From Mycobacterium neglectum (GTDB lineage Bacteria > Actinomycetota > Actinomycetes > Mycobacteriales > Mycobacteriaceae): 64,000 nt of DNA. This document shows, one piece after another, positions 49,978 through 59,475 of the stretch (its first letter is position 1; each line of letters starts with the position of its first letter). The stretch lies in the NCBI RefSeq assembly GCF_002591975.1, contig NZ_NVQE01000003.1, positions 205,479 through 269,478 on the forward strand. The letters run 5' to 3'. Both the position numbers and the translations under genes were made by a program. The notes beneath the pieces were generated by a model. It was not told the origin of the DNA. It worked only from the letters and a program-made list of their open reading frames with translations, and made no database searches.

Positions 49978-52797
49978 CTAGCTGGCCCACGACATGGTGC
50001 GCAGCTGTCTGCGCGAGCTGATGTCGAGCTTGACGAACACCTTCCGCAGGTGCCATTCGACGGTGTGGGTGCTGATGAACAGCTGGGCGCCGATCTCCTG
50101 GTTCGTCATACCGTCACCAGCCAGCCGGGCGATCTGGGCCTCCTGGGCGGTGAGCTCGCCTCCCGAGCTGACCGGCTGCTTGCGCACCTTCTCGCCGGTG
50201 GCGATCAGTTCGCGGCGGGCACGATCCGCGAACGCCGCCGCGCCCATCTTGATGAACATGTCGTGGGCGTCGTTGAGTTGAGTGCGGGCATCGACACGCC
50301 TGTTCATGCGTCGTAGCCATTCCCCGTAACACAGCCGGGCGCGGGCCAGGTGTACGACGACGCTCGTGCGGCCCAAGCGTTCGATGGCTTCGGCGAACAG
50401 CGCATCGGCGTGGTCGTCGTCTGCGAGCATCGCCTGAGCGCACGCTATGGCGCCTTGGCCCCAATTGGTTTCACTTGGGCCGGTGCGCTCTTCGAGACGG
50501 CGCAGCGCCGACGCCGCGGCTTGCTTGTCACCGCTGCGCGTTGCGGCTTCGACCATTTCGTAGAGAGACCAATTGTAGAACCCGAAGTCCTCGTACTCAC
50601 ATGCCTTACGCGCGGCGGCGAGCGCCTCTTCGTATCTGCCGAGTCCGTTGTGGAGCACGGCGTTCGCATAGCCGGTAAGGCCGAGCAGGCGTCCTTCACC
50701 GGTCGCGGTCGCGTCTGCCGCCGCCGCTTCGATCAGCGGAAGTGACTGCGCCGGATCGCCGCGCCATACCGTCAGCAGCAGCGTGTGATAGTGGACGGGC
50801 GCATGGTGAGCCGTCGCCGCGGTGATCGAGTCGGCCTCCTCGATCAACGTTGCCGCCGTTGCGAATTCACCGGCCAGCAGGTGGGCACCCGCACGGTAGA
50901 CCAGCGCGCGCGGGAGCGCCGCCAGCGCGCCGGCGTCGCGCGCCTGCCGCACCGCGGCCGTGGACAGATCGACCACGACCTCGTCGTCCCACAGTTCATG
51001 CGCGGCGGACTCCTGCAGGATCGGGAACGCCGGAACTGTCAACCAGCGCCCGACGGAGCTGTCACCGGACTGCGCTTGCTCACGCATCCGGTCCAACGCG
51101 ATGCGCAGCGACTCGCTGCCTCCCCCTACGCCGCCGGTGATCCGTTCGGCGATTCCCTTGAGCAGGTGGTCAACCGCGCGCGGCAGCTCGCGCTGTTCGC
51201 CGATGGCGACCTTCGCGGCCACGGCCACATCAGACAGCTCGTCGGGTTCACTGAGCCGGCCGGCATACATCACCGCCGCGAGCGCCTCCAGATAGCTCTC
51301 GCGGGCGGCGTAGTCGTCGAGGCCCTCGAGCCGTCCGGCGGTCTCGAGTAGGCCTGGCGCGGTATCGCTGAGCCGGGGTGCCCCGGTGCCGCCGCCGCGG
51401 CTGCGGACGAACTCCATCTGGGCGCGTAGCCGTGCCACCTGCGCACGTTGGAGCTCGGACAACGGGACCATCTCGGCGATCGCCAGCAGTTCGTGCGCGG
51501 CCTCAGGTGCCGCTGCATCTCGTTTGGCGTGTGCCGCCGCCAGAGCCCTGGCGCCGCGCTGCCCGGGATCCGCTGTCAGTGCGGCGGCGCGTTCTAGAAA
51601 CGTCGCCGCCGCGGCGATGCCGCCCCTGCTCTGGGCGCGGCCCGCCGACGCCTCCAGCTCCGCGGCCACTGCGTCGTCGGGTCCGGCCGCGGCGTATGCG
51701 GCATGCCACGCCCGTCGGTCCGGGTCAGAGTCGGGATCGGTCGCTTCGGCCAACGCCCGGTGAACGGCCCTGCGCTCGGCGAGGTCGGCGGCACGGTAGG
51801 CGGCCGAACGCACCAGCGGATGACGAAATCGCATGCGCGGGCCGAACTCGACCATCCCGGCGGATTCGGCAGGCCCCAAGGCGTCCACGGGAATCCCCAA
51901 ACGTGCTGCCACCCGAAGGAACAGCGCGGCATCCCCGACAGGTTCGGCCGCCGCCACGAGCAACAGCCGTTGCGTGTCGGCAGGCAGCGCCTCGATCCGT
52001 TGGACGTACTTCGCTTCGAGCGCGCCCGCCGAGGAGGCCGTGCCCGAGATCCAGAATCCGCCTGCGAGTTCGGTGGCTGGCACGTTACGCGGCACCTCGA
52101 CCAAGGCCAGCGGGATGCCGCGCGTCTCGGCCACGATGCGATCCCGCACTCGCGGGTCGATGCCCCCGACCATCACCGACTCCAACAGACCTCGCGCATC
52201 ACTGTCCGACAGCCCGCCGATCATCAACTCCGGAAGCCCCGCCAGCACGTCCGGGTTGTCCCGCACCCCGAAGACCATGGCTACCGGTTCGGCCATCAGG
52301 CGCCGCGCGACGAAACCGAGCGTCTGCACCGATACCTGGTCGAGCCACTGGGCGTCGTCGATGACGCACAGCAGGGGTTGGACGTCGGCGGCCGCGGCCA
52401 TCAGGCTCAGCACCGCCAGCCCGACGAGGAACCGGTCCGGTGTCGGCCCGACGCCTCGGCCGAACGCAACGTTCAGGGCGTCGCGCTGCGGTTCGGGCAG
52501 CTCGTGGAGATGTTTCAGCAGCGGCGCGCACAGCTGCTGCAGGCCGGCGTAGGCGAGTTCCATATCGGACTCGACCCCTGCCACCTGGATGGTGCGGAAC
52601 GCTTGCAGGGACCCCGCGAACGAAGCCTGCTCGAGGGTGTACGCGAGCAGTGCGGTCTTGCCGACACCGGCCTCGCCACGGAGCACGAGCACTGCGCAGC
52701 TGCCCGACTGAACAGTCGAAATCAGGCCCCGTAGCGTCTCGCATTCGCTTACGCGCCCGCGAAGACCTTGCCCCCCATGCTGTTCCGCCATTGACAC
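49978..52797 (-). CDS. large ATP-binding LuxR-family (LAL/MalT-type) transcriptional regulator
   Basis: A 939-residue STAND-type activator. N-terminal AAA/NACHT-like ATPase with Walker A RGEAGVGKTALLAYTL (about 40-55) and Walker B LLCVIDDAQWLD (about 135); a long helical, TPR-like middle (about 400-860) that usually senses an inducer; and a LuxR helix-turn-helix at the end (LTAQEAQIARLAGDGMTNQE, GAQLFISTHTVEWHLRKVF). GTG 52797 or ATG 52791 can start it. The closest downstream genes on the same strand (AhpD-like, ECF sigma) carry a repeated upstream element and are the obvious candidate targets. Confidence 0.92.
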   Translation of the reverse strand: MSMAEQHGGQGLRGRVSECETLRGLISTVQSGSCAVLVLRGEAGVGKTALLAYTLEQASFAGSLQAFRTIQVAGVESDMELAYAGLQQLCAPLLKHLHELPEPQRDALNVAFGRGVGPTPDRFLVGLAVLSLMAAAADVQPLLCVIDDAQWLDQVSVQTLGFVARRLMAEPVAMVFGVRDNPDVLAGLPELMIGGLSDSDARGLLESVMVGGIDPRVRDRIVAETRGIPLALVEVPRNVPATELAGGFWISGTASSAGALEAKYVQRIEALPADTQRLLLVAAAEPVGDAALFLRVAARLGIPVDALGPAESAGMVEFGPRMRFRHPLVRSAAYRAADLAERRAVHRALAEATDPDSDPDRRAWHAAYAAAGPDDAVAAELEASAGRAQSRGGIAAAATFLERAAALTADPGQRGARALAAAHAKRDAAAPEAAHELLAIAEMVPLSELQRAQVARLRAQMEFVRSRGGGTGAPRLSDTAPGLLETAGRLEGLDDYAARESYLEALAAVMYAGRLSEPDELSDVAVAAKVAIGEQRELPRAVDHLLKGIAERITGGVGGGSESLRIALDRMREQAQSGDSSVGRWLTVPAFPILQESAAHELWDDEVVVDLSTAAVRQARDAGALAALPRALVYRAGAHLLAGEFATAATLIEEADSITAATAHHAPVHYHTLLLTVWRGDPAQSLPLIEAAAADATATGEGRLLGLTGYANAVLHNGLGRYEEALAAARKACEYEDFGFYNWSLYEMVEAATRSGDKQAAASALRRLEERTGPSETNWGQGAIACAQAMLADDDHADALFAEAIERLGRTSVVVHLARARLCYGEWLRRMNRRVDARTQLNDAHDMFIKMGAAAFADRARRELIATGEKVRKQPVSSGGELTAQEAQIARLAGDGMTNQEIGAQLFISTHTVEWHLRKVFVKLDISSRRQLRTMSWAS

Positions 52798-52832
52798 CGC
52801 CGCAATTGTTTGCCGCAGCCTACCGCAGGCGG

Positions 52833-53498
52833 CTATCCGTCGATGAACGTCACCGTCTCGTCGAGGGACGCCCGACCGTTGTCGACGAAACTCACGTCTC
52901 GGTCCTCATAGCCGATCGACATTCCGCAGAACAGCATGAGTTCCGGCGGCGGCGAGGTGACCGCGTCGACCGACTTGCGCACCTGCGACCACGCCATCTG
53001 AGGGCAGCTGTGCAGCCCTTCGGCACGCAGCAGCAGCATTACGGTCTGCAGATACATGCCGACGTCAGACCATTGCGGCAGGCCGAGGTCGCGGTCGATG
53101 TAGCAGAACAGTGCCACCGGTGCGCCGAAACAATCCCAGTTCCCGATGGCGGCCCGCGTCCTCGCCTCCCAATCATCGCGCGCGACGCCCAGTGCGGTGT
53201 AGCGGTCCCTGCCGAACGCCGCTCGGCGGTCGCCGTACGGGGACTTCAGCTGGGCCGGATACATCACGTACTCGCGCTCGTCCCACAGATCGCCGTTGGC
53301 CACGCGCTCGGTGGCGACCTTCTTGAGCTGCGCCAGCGGTTCGCCGGTCACCACGTAGATGTTCCACGGCTGGATGTTCGATCCGGATGGGGACCTTGCG
53401 GCCGTGGACAACACGCGCTCGATCACCTCACGGGATACGGGTTCGTCGGCGAAGCCGCGCACCGCCCGTCGGGTCGCGACCGCCTCGTAGACGTCCAT
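52833..53498 (-). CDS. nitroreductase-family NAD(P)H:FMN oxidoreductase
   Basis: A 221-residue flavoprotein. FMN phosphate-binding ATRRAVRGFADEPVS at the N-terminus, AARSPSGSNIQPWNIYVVTG (about 33-52), and CGMSIGYEDRDVSFVDNGRA near the C-terminus are typical of the nitroreductase fold that reduces nitro compounds, quinones or enones. ATG 53498 is two bases after the stop of the NmrA-like gene, so the pair is one transcript; 11 extra upstream codons belong to that gene. Confidence 0.9.
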   Translation of the reverse strand: MDVYEAVATRRAVRGFADEPVSREVIERVLSTAARSPSGSNIQPWNIYVVTGEPLAQLKKVATERVANGDLWDEREYVMYPAQLKSPYGDRRAAFGRDRYTALGVARDDWEARTRAAIGNWDCFGAPVALFCYIDRDLGLPQWSDVGMYLQTVMLLLRAEGLHSCPQMAWSQVRKSVDAVTSPPPELMLFCGMSIGYEDRDVSFVDNGRASLDETVTFIDG

Positions 53499-53500
53499 GG

Positions 53501-54256
53501 CTAGGCCGTGGCGGCCGCTTCGAGGATCCACTCCTCGAGGCGGGTGTCGAACAGGGTGGCCCCGTCTGCGGGGACCAGCGTCCGTTCGTTGAGTTCGATA
53601 CCCCAGTAGCGCGCCTCGGGATCGGCGATGACCTCGCGGCTGTCACCGCGTGCGGACAGCGAGATCCTGATGGCGTCCGGGAGCAGAAACGCTTCTGGCC
53701 CTCCGATTTCGACGATTCCGTTCACCGGTTCATTCAGCGCGGTCATGGCGACGCCTTTCGCGACATCGGCACCGGCCATCGGCTGGAAGAGTGCCGGCGG
53801 CATCCGCACCGTGTCACCTTCGGTCGCCGAATCGGCGAGGGTCTTGATGAACTCGAAGAACTGCGTCGCGTGGACGATGGAGAACGGGGTCGAGCCTTCG
53901 CTGATGAGCTGCTCCTGCAACAGCTTTGCCTGGAAGTACCCGGACTGCGGGGCCAGCCGATCGGTTCCCACCACCGACAGCGCGACGTGATGTCCAACGC
54001 CGGCGTCCTTCTCGGCGGTGAGCAGGTTCGTGGTCGCCGTGCGGAAAAATTCCACTGCGGCGTCGTCGAGCGTCGGCGAGTTCGACACGTCGACGACAAC
54101 CGAGGCGCCGGCGAGGACCTCTGCCAGACCCTCACCGGTGTACGTGTTCACGCCGGTCGACGGGGCGGCGGCCACGACGTCATGGCCGCGCTCCTCCAGA
54201 GCGTGCACCAGCTTGGACCCGATCATGCCGGTGCCTCCGATGACGACGATTCTCAT
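53501..54256 (-). CDS. NmrA/SDR-like NAD(P)-binding protein
   Basis: A 251-residue Rossmann-fold protein of the atypical (NAD(P)H-azoreductase/NmrA-like) SDR group. Dinucleotide motif VVIGGTGMIGSKLVHALEER (about 3-22) and later YFQAKLLQEQLISEG, where Tyr-x3-Lys stands in place of the classical site. The start ATG 54256 has AGGAAGG upstream; the 31 codons open before it are unconvincing. Co-transcribed with the nitroreductase, so probably part of a detoxification pair. Confidence 0.85.
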   Translation of the reverse strand: MRIVVIGGTGMIGSKLVHALEERGHDVVAAAPSTGVNTYTGEGLAEVLAGASVVVDVSNSPTLDDAAVEFFRTATTNLLTAEKDAGVGHHVALSVVGTDRLAPQSGYFQAKLLQEQLISEGSTPFSIVHATQFFEFIKTLADSATEGDTVRMPPALFQPMAGADVAKGVAMTALNEPVNGIVEIGGPEAFLLPDAIRISLSARGDSREVIADPEARYWGIELNERTLVPADGATLFDTRLEEWILEAAATA

Positions 54257-54342
54257 GATGCGCCTTCCTGTTGGTCTAATCCCTTCACTGGGTATGACCG
54301 GGGAGGCGTGGCTTTTGTGACAACCGGGGTGTGACAGCCGGC

Positions 54343-54924
54343 TCACCACACGAGCGGCGCCAGATGTTTCCTGGCGTAGGCGGCCACCGCGTCCTGGTCT
54401 GTGACATCCAGCACCGGTGAGCTGACCTGGACCAGGGAGGCGGCCAGCCGGATGTGCAGTTCGGCCGCCGCAAGCAGGTCGTCATCGGGCATCGTCGCGC
54501 CCGCCGCACGCAGCGCCCTGGCCATGGCCGTGGCGGCACTGATCAGAAATATCCTGGCCTCGTCGAACATTCCGGTCACCGCGGTGAAGTCGCCGTCCAA
54601 CTGCAGAAACCTGCGCATCACCGGTTCACCGGTGAGCAGCCGGATGCCTTCGCGGAATGCGGCAACGGCGGCTTCGGCCGGACCGCGGTCGATCGCGACC
54701 GTCTGTAGCCGCGCCATCGCGAAATCGAAGGTCTTCCTGCCTAATTCGGTGACGAGTGCCTCACGGCTTGGAAATCGCCGGTACAGGGTGCTCCGGCTGA
54801 CACCGGCTTGCCGCGCGATCACTTCCATGCTCAGCCGGCCGACGCCGACGAGCGCCACCTCCTCGGCGGCGGCCTTCAGAATCGCGGCCTCCTGCTGGGT
54901 GGGGCTGGCGTTGGTGCGGCGCAT
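54343..54924 (-). CDS. TetR-family transcriptional regulator
   Basis: A 193-residue regulator. The N-terminal helix-turn-helix is AAILKAAAEEVALVGVGRLS then VIARQAGVSRSTLYRRFPSR (about 30-55), typical of TetR proteins; the rest is a helical ligand-binding/dimer domain. ATG 54924, 9 bases after the MpaB-family gene stop, gives a normal N-terminus; the open frame to 55125 lies within that gene. It most likely represses its own operon through the perfect inverted repeat at 55910-55938. Confidence 0.9.
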   Translation of the reverse strand: MRRTNASPTQQEAAILKAAAEEVALVGVGRLSMEVIARQAGVSRSTLYRRFPSREALVTELGRKTFDFAMARLQTVAIDRGPAEAAVAAFREGIRLLTGEPVMRRFLQLDGDFTAVTGMFDEARIFLISAATAMARALRAAGATMPDDDLLAAAELHIRLAASLVQVSSPVLDVTDQDAVAAYARKHLAPLVW

Positions 54925-54932
54925 GCAATCAC

Positions 54933-55889
54933 TCAGCGGGCCGGGCAGCCGGCCGGCGGCGCAAAGGAGTCCAGTGCGACGGATCGATGTACATGCACGA
55001 GCTCCTCGTATTCGATTCGATTGCGCGCCAACGGGATCAGCAGCAGTTTGTCGGGAAGCACCCGCCACGCCAACTGCAGCACACGGCAATACAGTGCGAA
55101 CTCGAGGTCGTGGCGCGACTCCCATCGGAAGCCGGTCAGGTCACGGATCCCCGGGTGCAGGATGCCGAAGGAGCACACCTTCAGGACGTGGCCCGCCACG
55201 GGTCGAAGTACCAGCCACGGCGGTGTCAGCAGCCGGCGTAGCGGCGCGGGCAGCACCAGCGTCGGCAGTGGCAGCCGGGTCAGGTCCAAGGTGACTCGCT
55301 GCAGGAATGCGTTGGCCTGCAGTTCGTTTGTCACCATCGACTCGTAGTAGTCCTCGGCCTCGGCATAGGTCGCGGGCAGCTTGGCGCTCTTGCCAGGCAG
55401 CTCGAGCGCCGAGAAGGCTTCGAGCAGTTGTGCGTAGGCGAGTTCACGCTCGGCATCGGTTAGCACGATCCCGGTGCACGGCGTGAAGGAGTTGAGCACG
55501 ACGAACATTCCACTGACCGCGATCCAGTTCCACAGTTTCGGATCGAGCGCGCTGTATCTCACGTCGGCGAAGTCACCGATGCCCCGACCGCGGACCTCCC
55601 TGTGCATCGTCTTGAGCCGGTCGGCCTCGGCGACCTTGTCTGTGGCGTCACCCCAGATCGCGAGAAGGGCCGAAAAGCCGCTGCGCACACCACGATCGGC
55701 GAAGTTGGCGGCAAAGCGACCGGTCTTGTCCACCGCCGCCGCCACCGGCACCAGGGCGACTTCGTCGAAGGCGGCTGCCCCGAAGAAGCCGCCGAGCGTG
55801 CTCCCGCTGTGCTTGCGGAACTCGACGAGAACCTTCGGCCGTACTGATTCGGTGTCGTGCGTCGAGGAAGTCTCTACAGGTGCGACCAT
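54933..55889 (-). CDS. oxygenase MpaB-family protein (DUF2236)
   Basis: A 318-residue member of the latex-clearing-protein/MpaB family of b-type haem oxygenases. Conserved parts include VDKTGRFAANFADRGVRSGF, the RLKTMHREVRGRG segment with the likely haem His (about 82-95), and DYYESMVTNELQ. Mycobacteria carry many such genes, mostly of unknown substrate. ATG 55889 has GGAGGG upstream; the GTG at 55916 falls inside the operator arm and is disfavoured. Co-transcribed with the TetR gene. Confidence 0.85.
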   Translation of the reverse strand: MVAPVETSSTHDTESVRPKVLVEFRKHSGSTLGGFFGAAAFDEVALVPVAAAVDKTGRFAANFADRGVRSGFSALLAIWGDATDKVAEADRLKTMHREVRGRGIGDFADVRYSALDPKLWNWIAVSGMFVVLNSFTPCTGIVLTDAERELAYAQLLEAFSALELPGKSAKLPATYAEAEDYYESMVTNELQANAFLQRVTLDLTRLPLPTLVLPAPLRRLLTPPWLVLRPVAGHVLKVCSFGILHPGIRDLTGFRWESRHDLEFALYCRVLQLAWRVLPDKLLLIPLARNRIEYEELVHVHRSVALDSFAPPAGCPAR

Positions 55890-55909
55890 CTCGCCCTCCG
55901 ATGCATCGA

Positions 55910-55938
55910 TTGACACAAAGACTATCCATTTGTGTCAA
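55910..55938. promoter_or_regulatory. TetR-type operator upstream of the MpaB-tetR operon
   Basis: Perfect 10-base inverted repeat TTGACACAAA (55910-55919) and TTTGTGTCAA (55929-55938) with a 9-base spacer, about 20 bases upstream of the MpaB-family ATG. Additional TGTCA half-site-like pieces follow at about 55940-55946. Spacing and symmetry fit binding by a TetR dimer. Confidence 0.8.
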
Positions 55939-55952
55939 CATGTCAATGACCG

Positions 55953-57116
55953 TCAGGACTCCAGAATCATCACCGTGACGTCGGGCGGAGCACCGATCCG
56001 AACCGGAGGACCCCAGAACCCCGCGCCCCGGGTGACGTACAACTGGGTGTCGTCCACGTTCGACAGGCCGGCAATGGACGGCTGCACCATCCCGACGATG
56101 TAGTGGAACGGCCACATCTGGCCGCCGTGCGTGTGACCGGACAGCTGCAGATCCACCCCGCGTGCGGCGGCCTCGGAGACCAGCACCGGTTGGTGGGCGA
56201 GCAGCACCGTCGGACGCGAGAGGTCGACCCCTGCCAGGGCGCGGTCGAAGTCGGGCGGGTCGTCACGTTGCTCGCCGGCGATGTCGTTGACGCCGACGAG
56301 ATCGAATGCCGCGCCGCCACGCCGGATCGCCGTGTTCTCGTTGCGCAGCGGCCGGATGCCGAGGCGCTCCAGTTCGGACAGCCACGAGGCGGTGTCGTCG
56401 ACGTAGTACTCGTGGTTGCCGGTGACGAAGAACGTTCCCTCGGGTGCGGACAGGTCGCCCAACGGTGCGGCCGCCGCGCCGAGTTCGGAGACGGTGCCGT
56501 CCACCAGATCGCCGACGATCGCCACCAGGTCCGGGTCCGCGGCATTGATGGTATTGACGATCTGCTCCGTATGCGCCCGGCCGGCCAAGGGCCCCAGATG
56601 GATGTCGGACACCACGGCGATGCGGAATCCGCGCAGGGCCGGGTCAAGCCGACGCAGGCGCACCGGAACCTGCAGCAGGTCGGGCGGCCCGAGCGCGGTC
56701 CCGGCGCCGATCCCGACCAGGCCGAGCGAAGCGGCCCCGGCGGCGACCGCACTGGTTCGCGCGATGAACATCCGGCGGTTGAGCGTCGATGCGACAGGCG
56801 CGTCCGGCGTGTCCGGGGGCTCACCCTTGATCCAGCGCCGCAGCGCAAGTCGCACCGGCTCCAGGACGAGCAGCGTCAGGAACAGATAGGTCAGCAGGCC
56901 GAACCACAGGTAACCCGGCCACGCGTACCAGCTCGACTCCGGTACATCGAAGAACCGCGGCACGACGAGCGTCGCAACCAGCAGCAGCGCGAGCGCGATG
57001 AGCACGGCCGTGAGGATGCGTCTCGTTCGCCCCGGCCCAGTGGTGTCCTTGACCAGCCGCTTCCACAGATAGACGTTCATCAACGCCAGCACCGAGCTGA
57101 GCACAACGATGAACAT
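55953..57116 (-). CDS. membrane-anchored metallophosphoesterase
   Basis: A 387-residue calcineurin-like phosphoesterase. Four N-terminal membrane helices (about 1-20, 34-54, 70-90, with an additional hydrophobic stretch at about 118-140 after NRR) precede the catalytic domain: SDIHLG (about 170-175), VGDLVDG, GNHEYY and SGHTHGGQ hold the bimetal ligands. The last hydrophobic stretch could place the enzyme outside the cytoplasm. Substrate (phosphodiester lipid, nucleotide or UDP-sugar) unknown. ATG 57116 chosen; the open frame to 57245 is low in sense. Confidence 0.88.
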   Translation of the reverse strand: MFIVVLSSVLALMNVYLWKRLVKDTTGPGRTRRILTAVLIALALLLVATLVVPRFFDVPESSWYAWPGYLWFGLLTYLFLTLLVLEPVRLALRRWIKGEPPDTPDAPVASTLNRRMFIARTSAVAAGAASLGLVGIGAGTALGPPDLLQVPVRLRRLDPALRGFRIAVVSDIHLGPLAGRAHTEQIVNTINAADPDLVAIVGDLVDGTVSELGAAAAPLGDLSAPEGTFFVTGNHEYYVDDTASWLSELERLGIRPLRNENTAIRRGGAAFDLVGVNDIAGEQRDDPPDFDRALAGVDLSRPTVLLAHQPVLVSEAAARGVDLQLSGHTHGGQMWPFHYIVGMVQPSIAGLSNVDDTQLYVTRGAGFWGPPVRIGAPPDVTVMILES

Positions 57117-57212
57117 TCCTGCCAGCTTATGCAGCGCGGTCGGGCCGTCCCCGTGAGACAAGAATGGAAGGGGTCCGCGGATCCCTTCCCTTTTCAACGT
57201 ATAACGCACATG

Positions 57213-57232
57213 GGGGCTTGCGGCAAGGCCCC
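57213..57232 (+). promoter_or_regulatory. rifamycin-associated element (RAE) upstream of helR
   Basis: GGGGCTTGCGGCAAGGCCCC is an imperfect inverted repeat identical, over its first 19 bases, to the RAE consensus I recall from actinobacterial rifamycin-inducible genes. It lies 54 bases before the helR start; a TANNNT box TAGGCT (57257-57262) follows at 24 bases and GGGGG before the GTG acts as ribosome site. RAE elements mediate induction by rifamycins. Confidence 0.9.
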
Positions 57233-57285
57233 GGTCATGCCGCACAATCTTCCGCCTAGGCTCTAGGCACCGGATTTGGGGGCAT

Positions 57286-59460
57286 GTGTCGACTCAGGAC
57301 TACGACGACGAGCTGCGCTCCGAGCAGAGCTACGTCGACGGGCTGTACACGCGGCTGGACGCTGAACGCGCCCGGGTGAGGGCCCGGTACCGCACTGCGC
57401 TCGGCGCCGACATCGACCGTATGGACGGCGGCACGCTCGTGGCCCGCGACAGCGAGGTGCGTGCGCTGGCCAAACAGGCCACACGGCTGGACGTCGCCGA
57501 CGACGGACTGTGCTTCGGCCGGCTGGACAGCGTCACCGGCCACCGTTCGTACATCGGACGGATCGGGATCCTGGACAAGGACGACGAATACGAACCACTG
57601 CTGCTCGACTGGCGGGCGCCCGCGGCTCGCGCGTTCTACGTCGCGACGGCCGCGACGCCGGAGAACATGCGTCTGCGTCGCCAGTTCCATACCCGTGGAC
57701 GACGGATCGTCGACTTCACCGACGAGGTCCTCGGCCGTCCCACCGGTGAGGAACGCGGAGATGCCGCACTGCTGGCCGCGGTCAACGCGCCGCGCGGCGA
57801 CGGTATGCGCGACATCGTCGCCACGATCCAGGCCGAGCAGGACGACATCATCCGACTCGACCACCCCGGGGTGCTGGTGATCGAGGGCGGACCCGGCACC
57901 GGGAAGACCGTGGTGGCGTTGCACCGCGTCGCCTATCTGCTCTACACGCAGCGCAAGCGCATCGAACGCCACGGCGTCCTCGTGATCGGTCCTAACCCGG
58001 CGTTCCTGGACCACATCGGCCGCGTGCTGCCGTCGCTGGGCGAGTCCGACGTCGTGTTCATGACCATCGGAGACCTCGTACCCGGGCTGCGCGTCACCGC
58101 CGAGGATGCCGACGAGACCGCACGGGTCAAGGGCTCCAGAAAAATGCTCGACGTGCTCGCGGCCGCGATCGCGGATCGGCAACGGCTGCCGAAAGATCCG
58201 CTGCCGATCGAGCTGGCCGACGTCACCGTGCGCATCGACGCGGAGACCGCGGAGTGGGCCCGCGAGGAGGCCCGCACGAGTGGCAAGCCGCACAACGACG
58301 CTCGCCAGGTGTTCACCGAGATCATCACCTACGTCCTCACCGAACGCGCGATCGCCAGAATCGGCAGGGGCTGGCTGACCCGGGAGGACCGCGATGCGTG
58401 GGAGCAGCTGCGGACGACTCTGATCGACGAGCTCGGCGACAACGCGGTGTTCAGCGCCGCGCTCGACGCGCTCTGGCCGATCCTGACACCGCAGGGCCTG
58501 CTGGCCGAGTTGTACTCCTCACCGGAACGGCTGCGCGCCGCACAGGCCGACGAGGCGCTGTATCGCGTCGACGGCAGCGCGTGGACCGTCTCGGATGTAC
58601 CGCTGCTCGACGAGCTCGTCGACCTGCTGGGCCGTGACAAAGTGGCCGACGCCGCCGCCGAGCGAGAACGGAAAGCGGAGACCGCGTTCGCGGCAGGCGT
58701 GCTGGACAACATGATCGGCCGCGAGGATCTGATGGACGACGAAGACCACCTCCTCGCCCAAGACCTGCTCTACGCCGAGGATCTGGCGGAGCGCTTCACC
58801 GAACGCGACACCCGAGAACTCGTCGAACGTGCTGCCACAGATCGGGATTGGACCTACCGGCACGTCGTCGTCGACGAGGCTCAGGAGCTGTCCGAAATGG
58901 ATTGGCGGGTGCTGATGCGGCGCTGCCCGAGCCGGTCTTTCACCGTGGTCGGTGATCTGGCCCAGCGCCGATCGGCAGCCGGGGCGACGTCCTGGGACAC
59001 GATGCTCGAACCCTATGTGCCCGGCCGGTGGGTCTACCGGTCCCTGTCGGTGAACTACCGCACGCCCGCGGAGATCATGACCGTCGCGGCCGCATTGCTC
59101 GCGGAGTTCGCGCCCGATATCCGCCCGCCGGATTCGGTGCGCGCGTGCGGTGTGATGCCGTGGGCGCGGCACGTCACCGATGACGAATTATCCGCAGCCA
59201 TCGAAGAATTCGTCGACGATGAAGCGCAGCGCGACGGCACCAGTGTGGTCATCGGGCCGCCGGACGTCCCGGGTGCGGTGCGGCCGTCAGACACGAAGGG
59301 CCTTGAGTTCGACGCCGTCCTGGTGGTCGATCCGGACCGGATCATGGCCGCCGGACCGCGCGGCGCGGCCGAGTTGTACGTCGCGCTGACCCGTGCCACC
59401 CAACGGCTGGGAGTCCTGCATCGCGGTCGGTTGCCGACCGCGCTGAGCGGACTCGCCTGA
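57286..59460 (+). CDS. helR: HelR/HelD-type RNA polymerase-recycling motor ATPase
   Basis: UvrD/Rep-like superfamily 1 ATPase of 724 residues that, in relatives, binds RNA polymerase and removes it from stalled complexes; HelR forms displace rifamycin and give resistance. An N-terminal coiled-coil arm (about 1-60, EQSYVDGLYTRLDAERARVR) precedes Walker A IEGGPGTGKTVVALHRVAYL (about 200-219); Walker B VVVDEAQELSEMDWRVLMRR (about 526), motif III VVGDLAQ and C-terminal VALTRATQRLGVL follow. The GTG start has GGGGG upstream. The upstream RAE argues for the HelR (rifamycin-linked) rather than the housekeeping HelD subgroup. Confidence 0.9.
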   Translation: MSTQDYDDELRSEQSYVDGLYTRLDAERARVRARYRTALGADIDRMDGGTLVARDSEVRALAKQATRLDVADDGLCFGRLDSVTGHRSYIGRIGILDKDDEYEPLLLDWRAPAARAFYVATAATPENMRLRRQFHTRGRRIVDFTDEVLGRPTGEERGDAALLAAVNAPRGDGMRDIVATIQAEQDDIIRLDHPGVLVIEGGPGTGKTVVALHRVAYLLYTQRKRIERHGVLVIGPNPAFLDHIGRVLPSLGESDVVFMTIGDLVPGLRVTAEDADETARVKGSRKMLDVLAAAIADRQRLPKDPLPIELADVTVRIDAETAEWAREEARTSGKPHNDARQVFTEIITYVLTERAIARIGRGWLTREDRDAWEQLRTTLIDELGDNAVFSAALDALWPILTPQGLLAELYSSPERLRAAQADEALYRVDGSAWTVSDVPLLDELVDLLGRDKVADAAAERERKAETAFAAGVLDNMIGREDLMDDEDHLLAQDLLYAEDLAERFTERDTRELVERAATDRDWTYRHVVVDEAQELSEMDWRVLMRRCPSRSFTVVGDLAQRRSAAGATSWDTMLEPYVPGRWVYRSLSVNYRTPAEIMTVAAALLAEFAPDIRPPDSVRACGVMPWARHVTDDELSAAIEEFVDDEAQRDGTSVVIGPPDVPGAVRPSDTKGLEFDAVLVVDPDRIMAAGPRGAAELYVALTRATQRLGVLHRGRLPTALSGLA

Positions 59461-59475
59461 GCCTCCTACTTCCCG

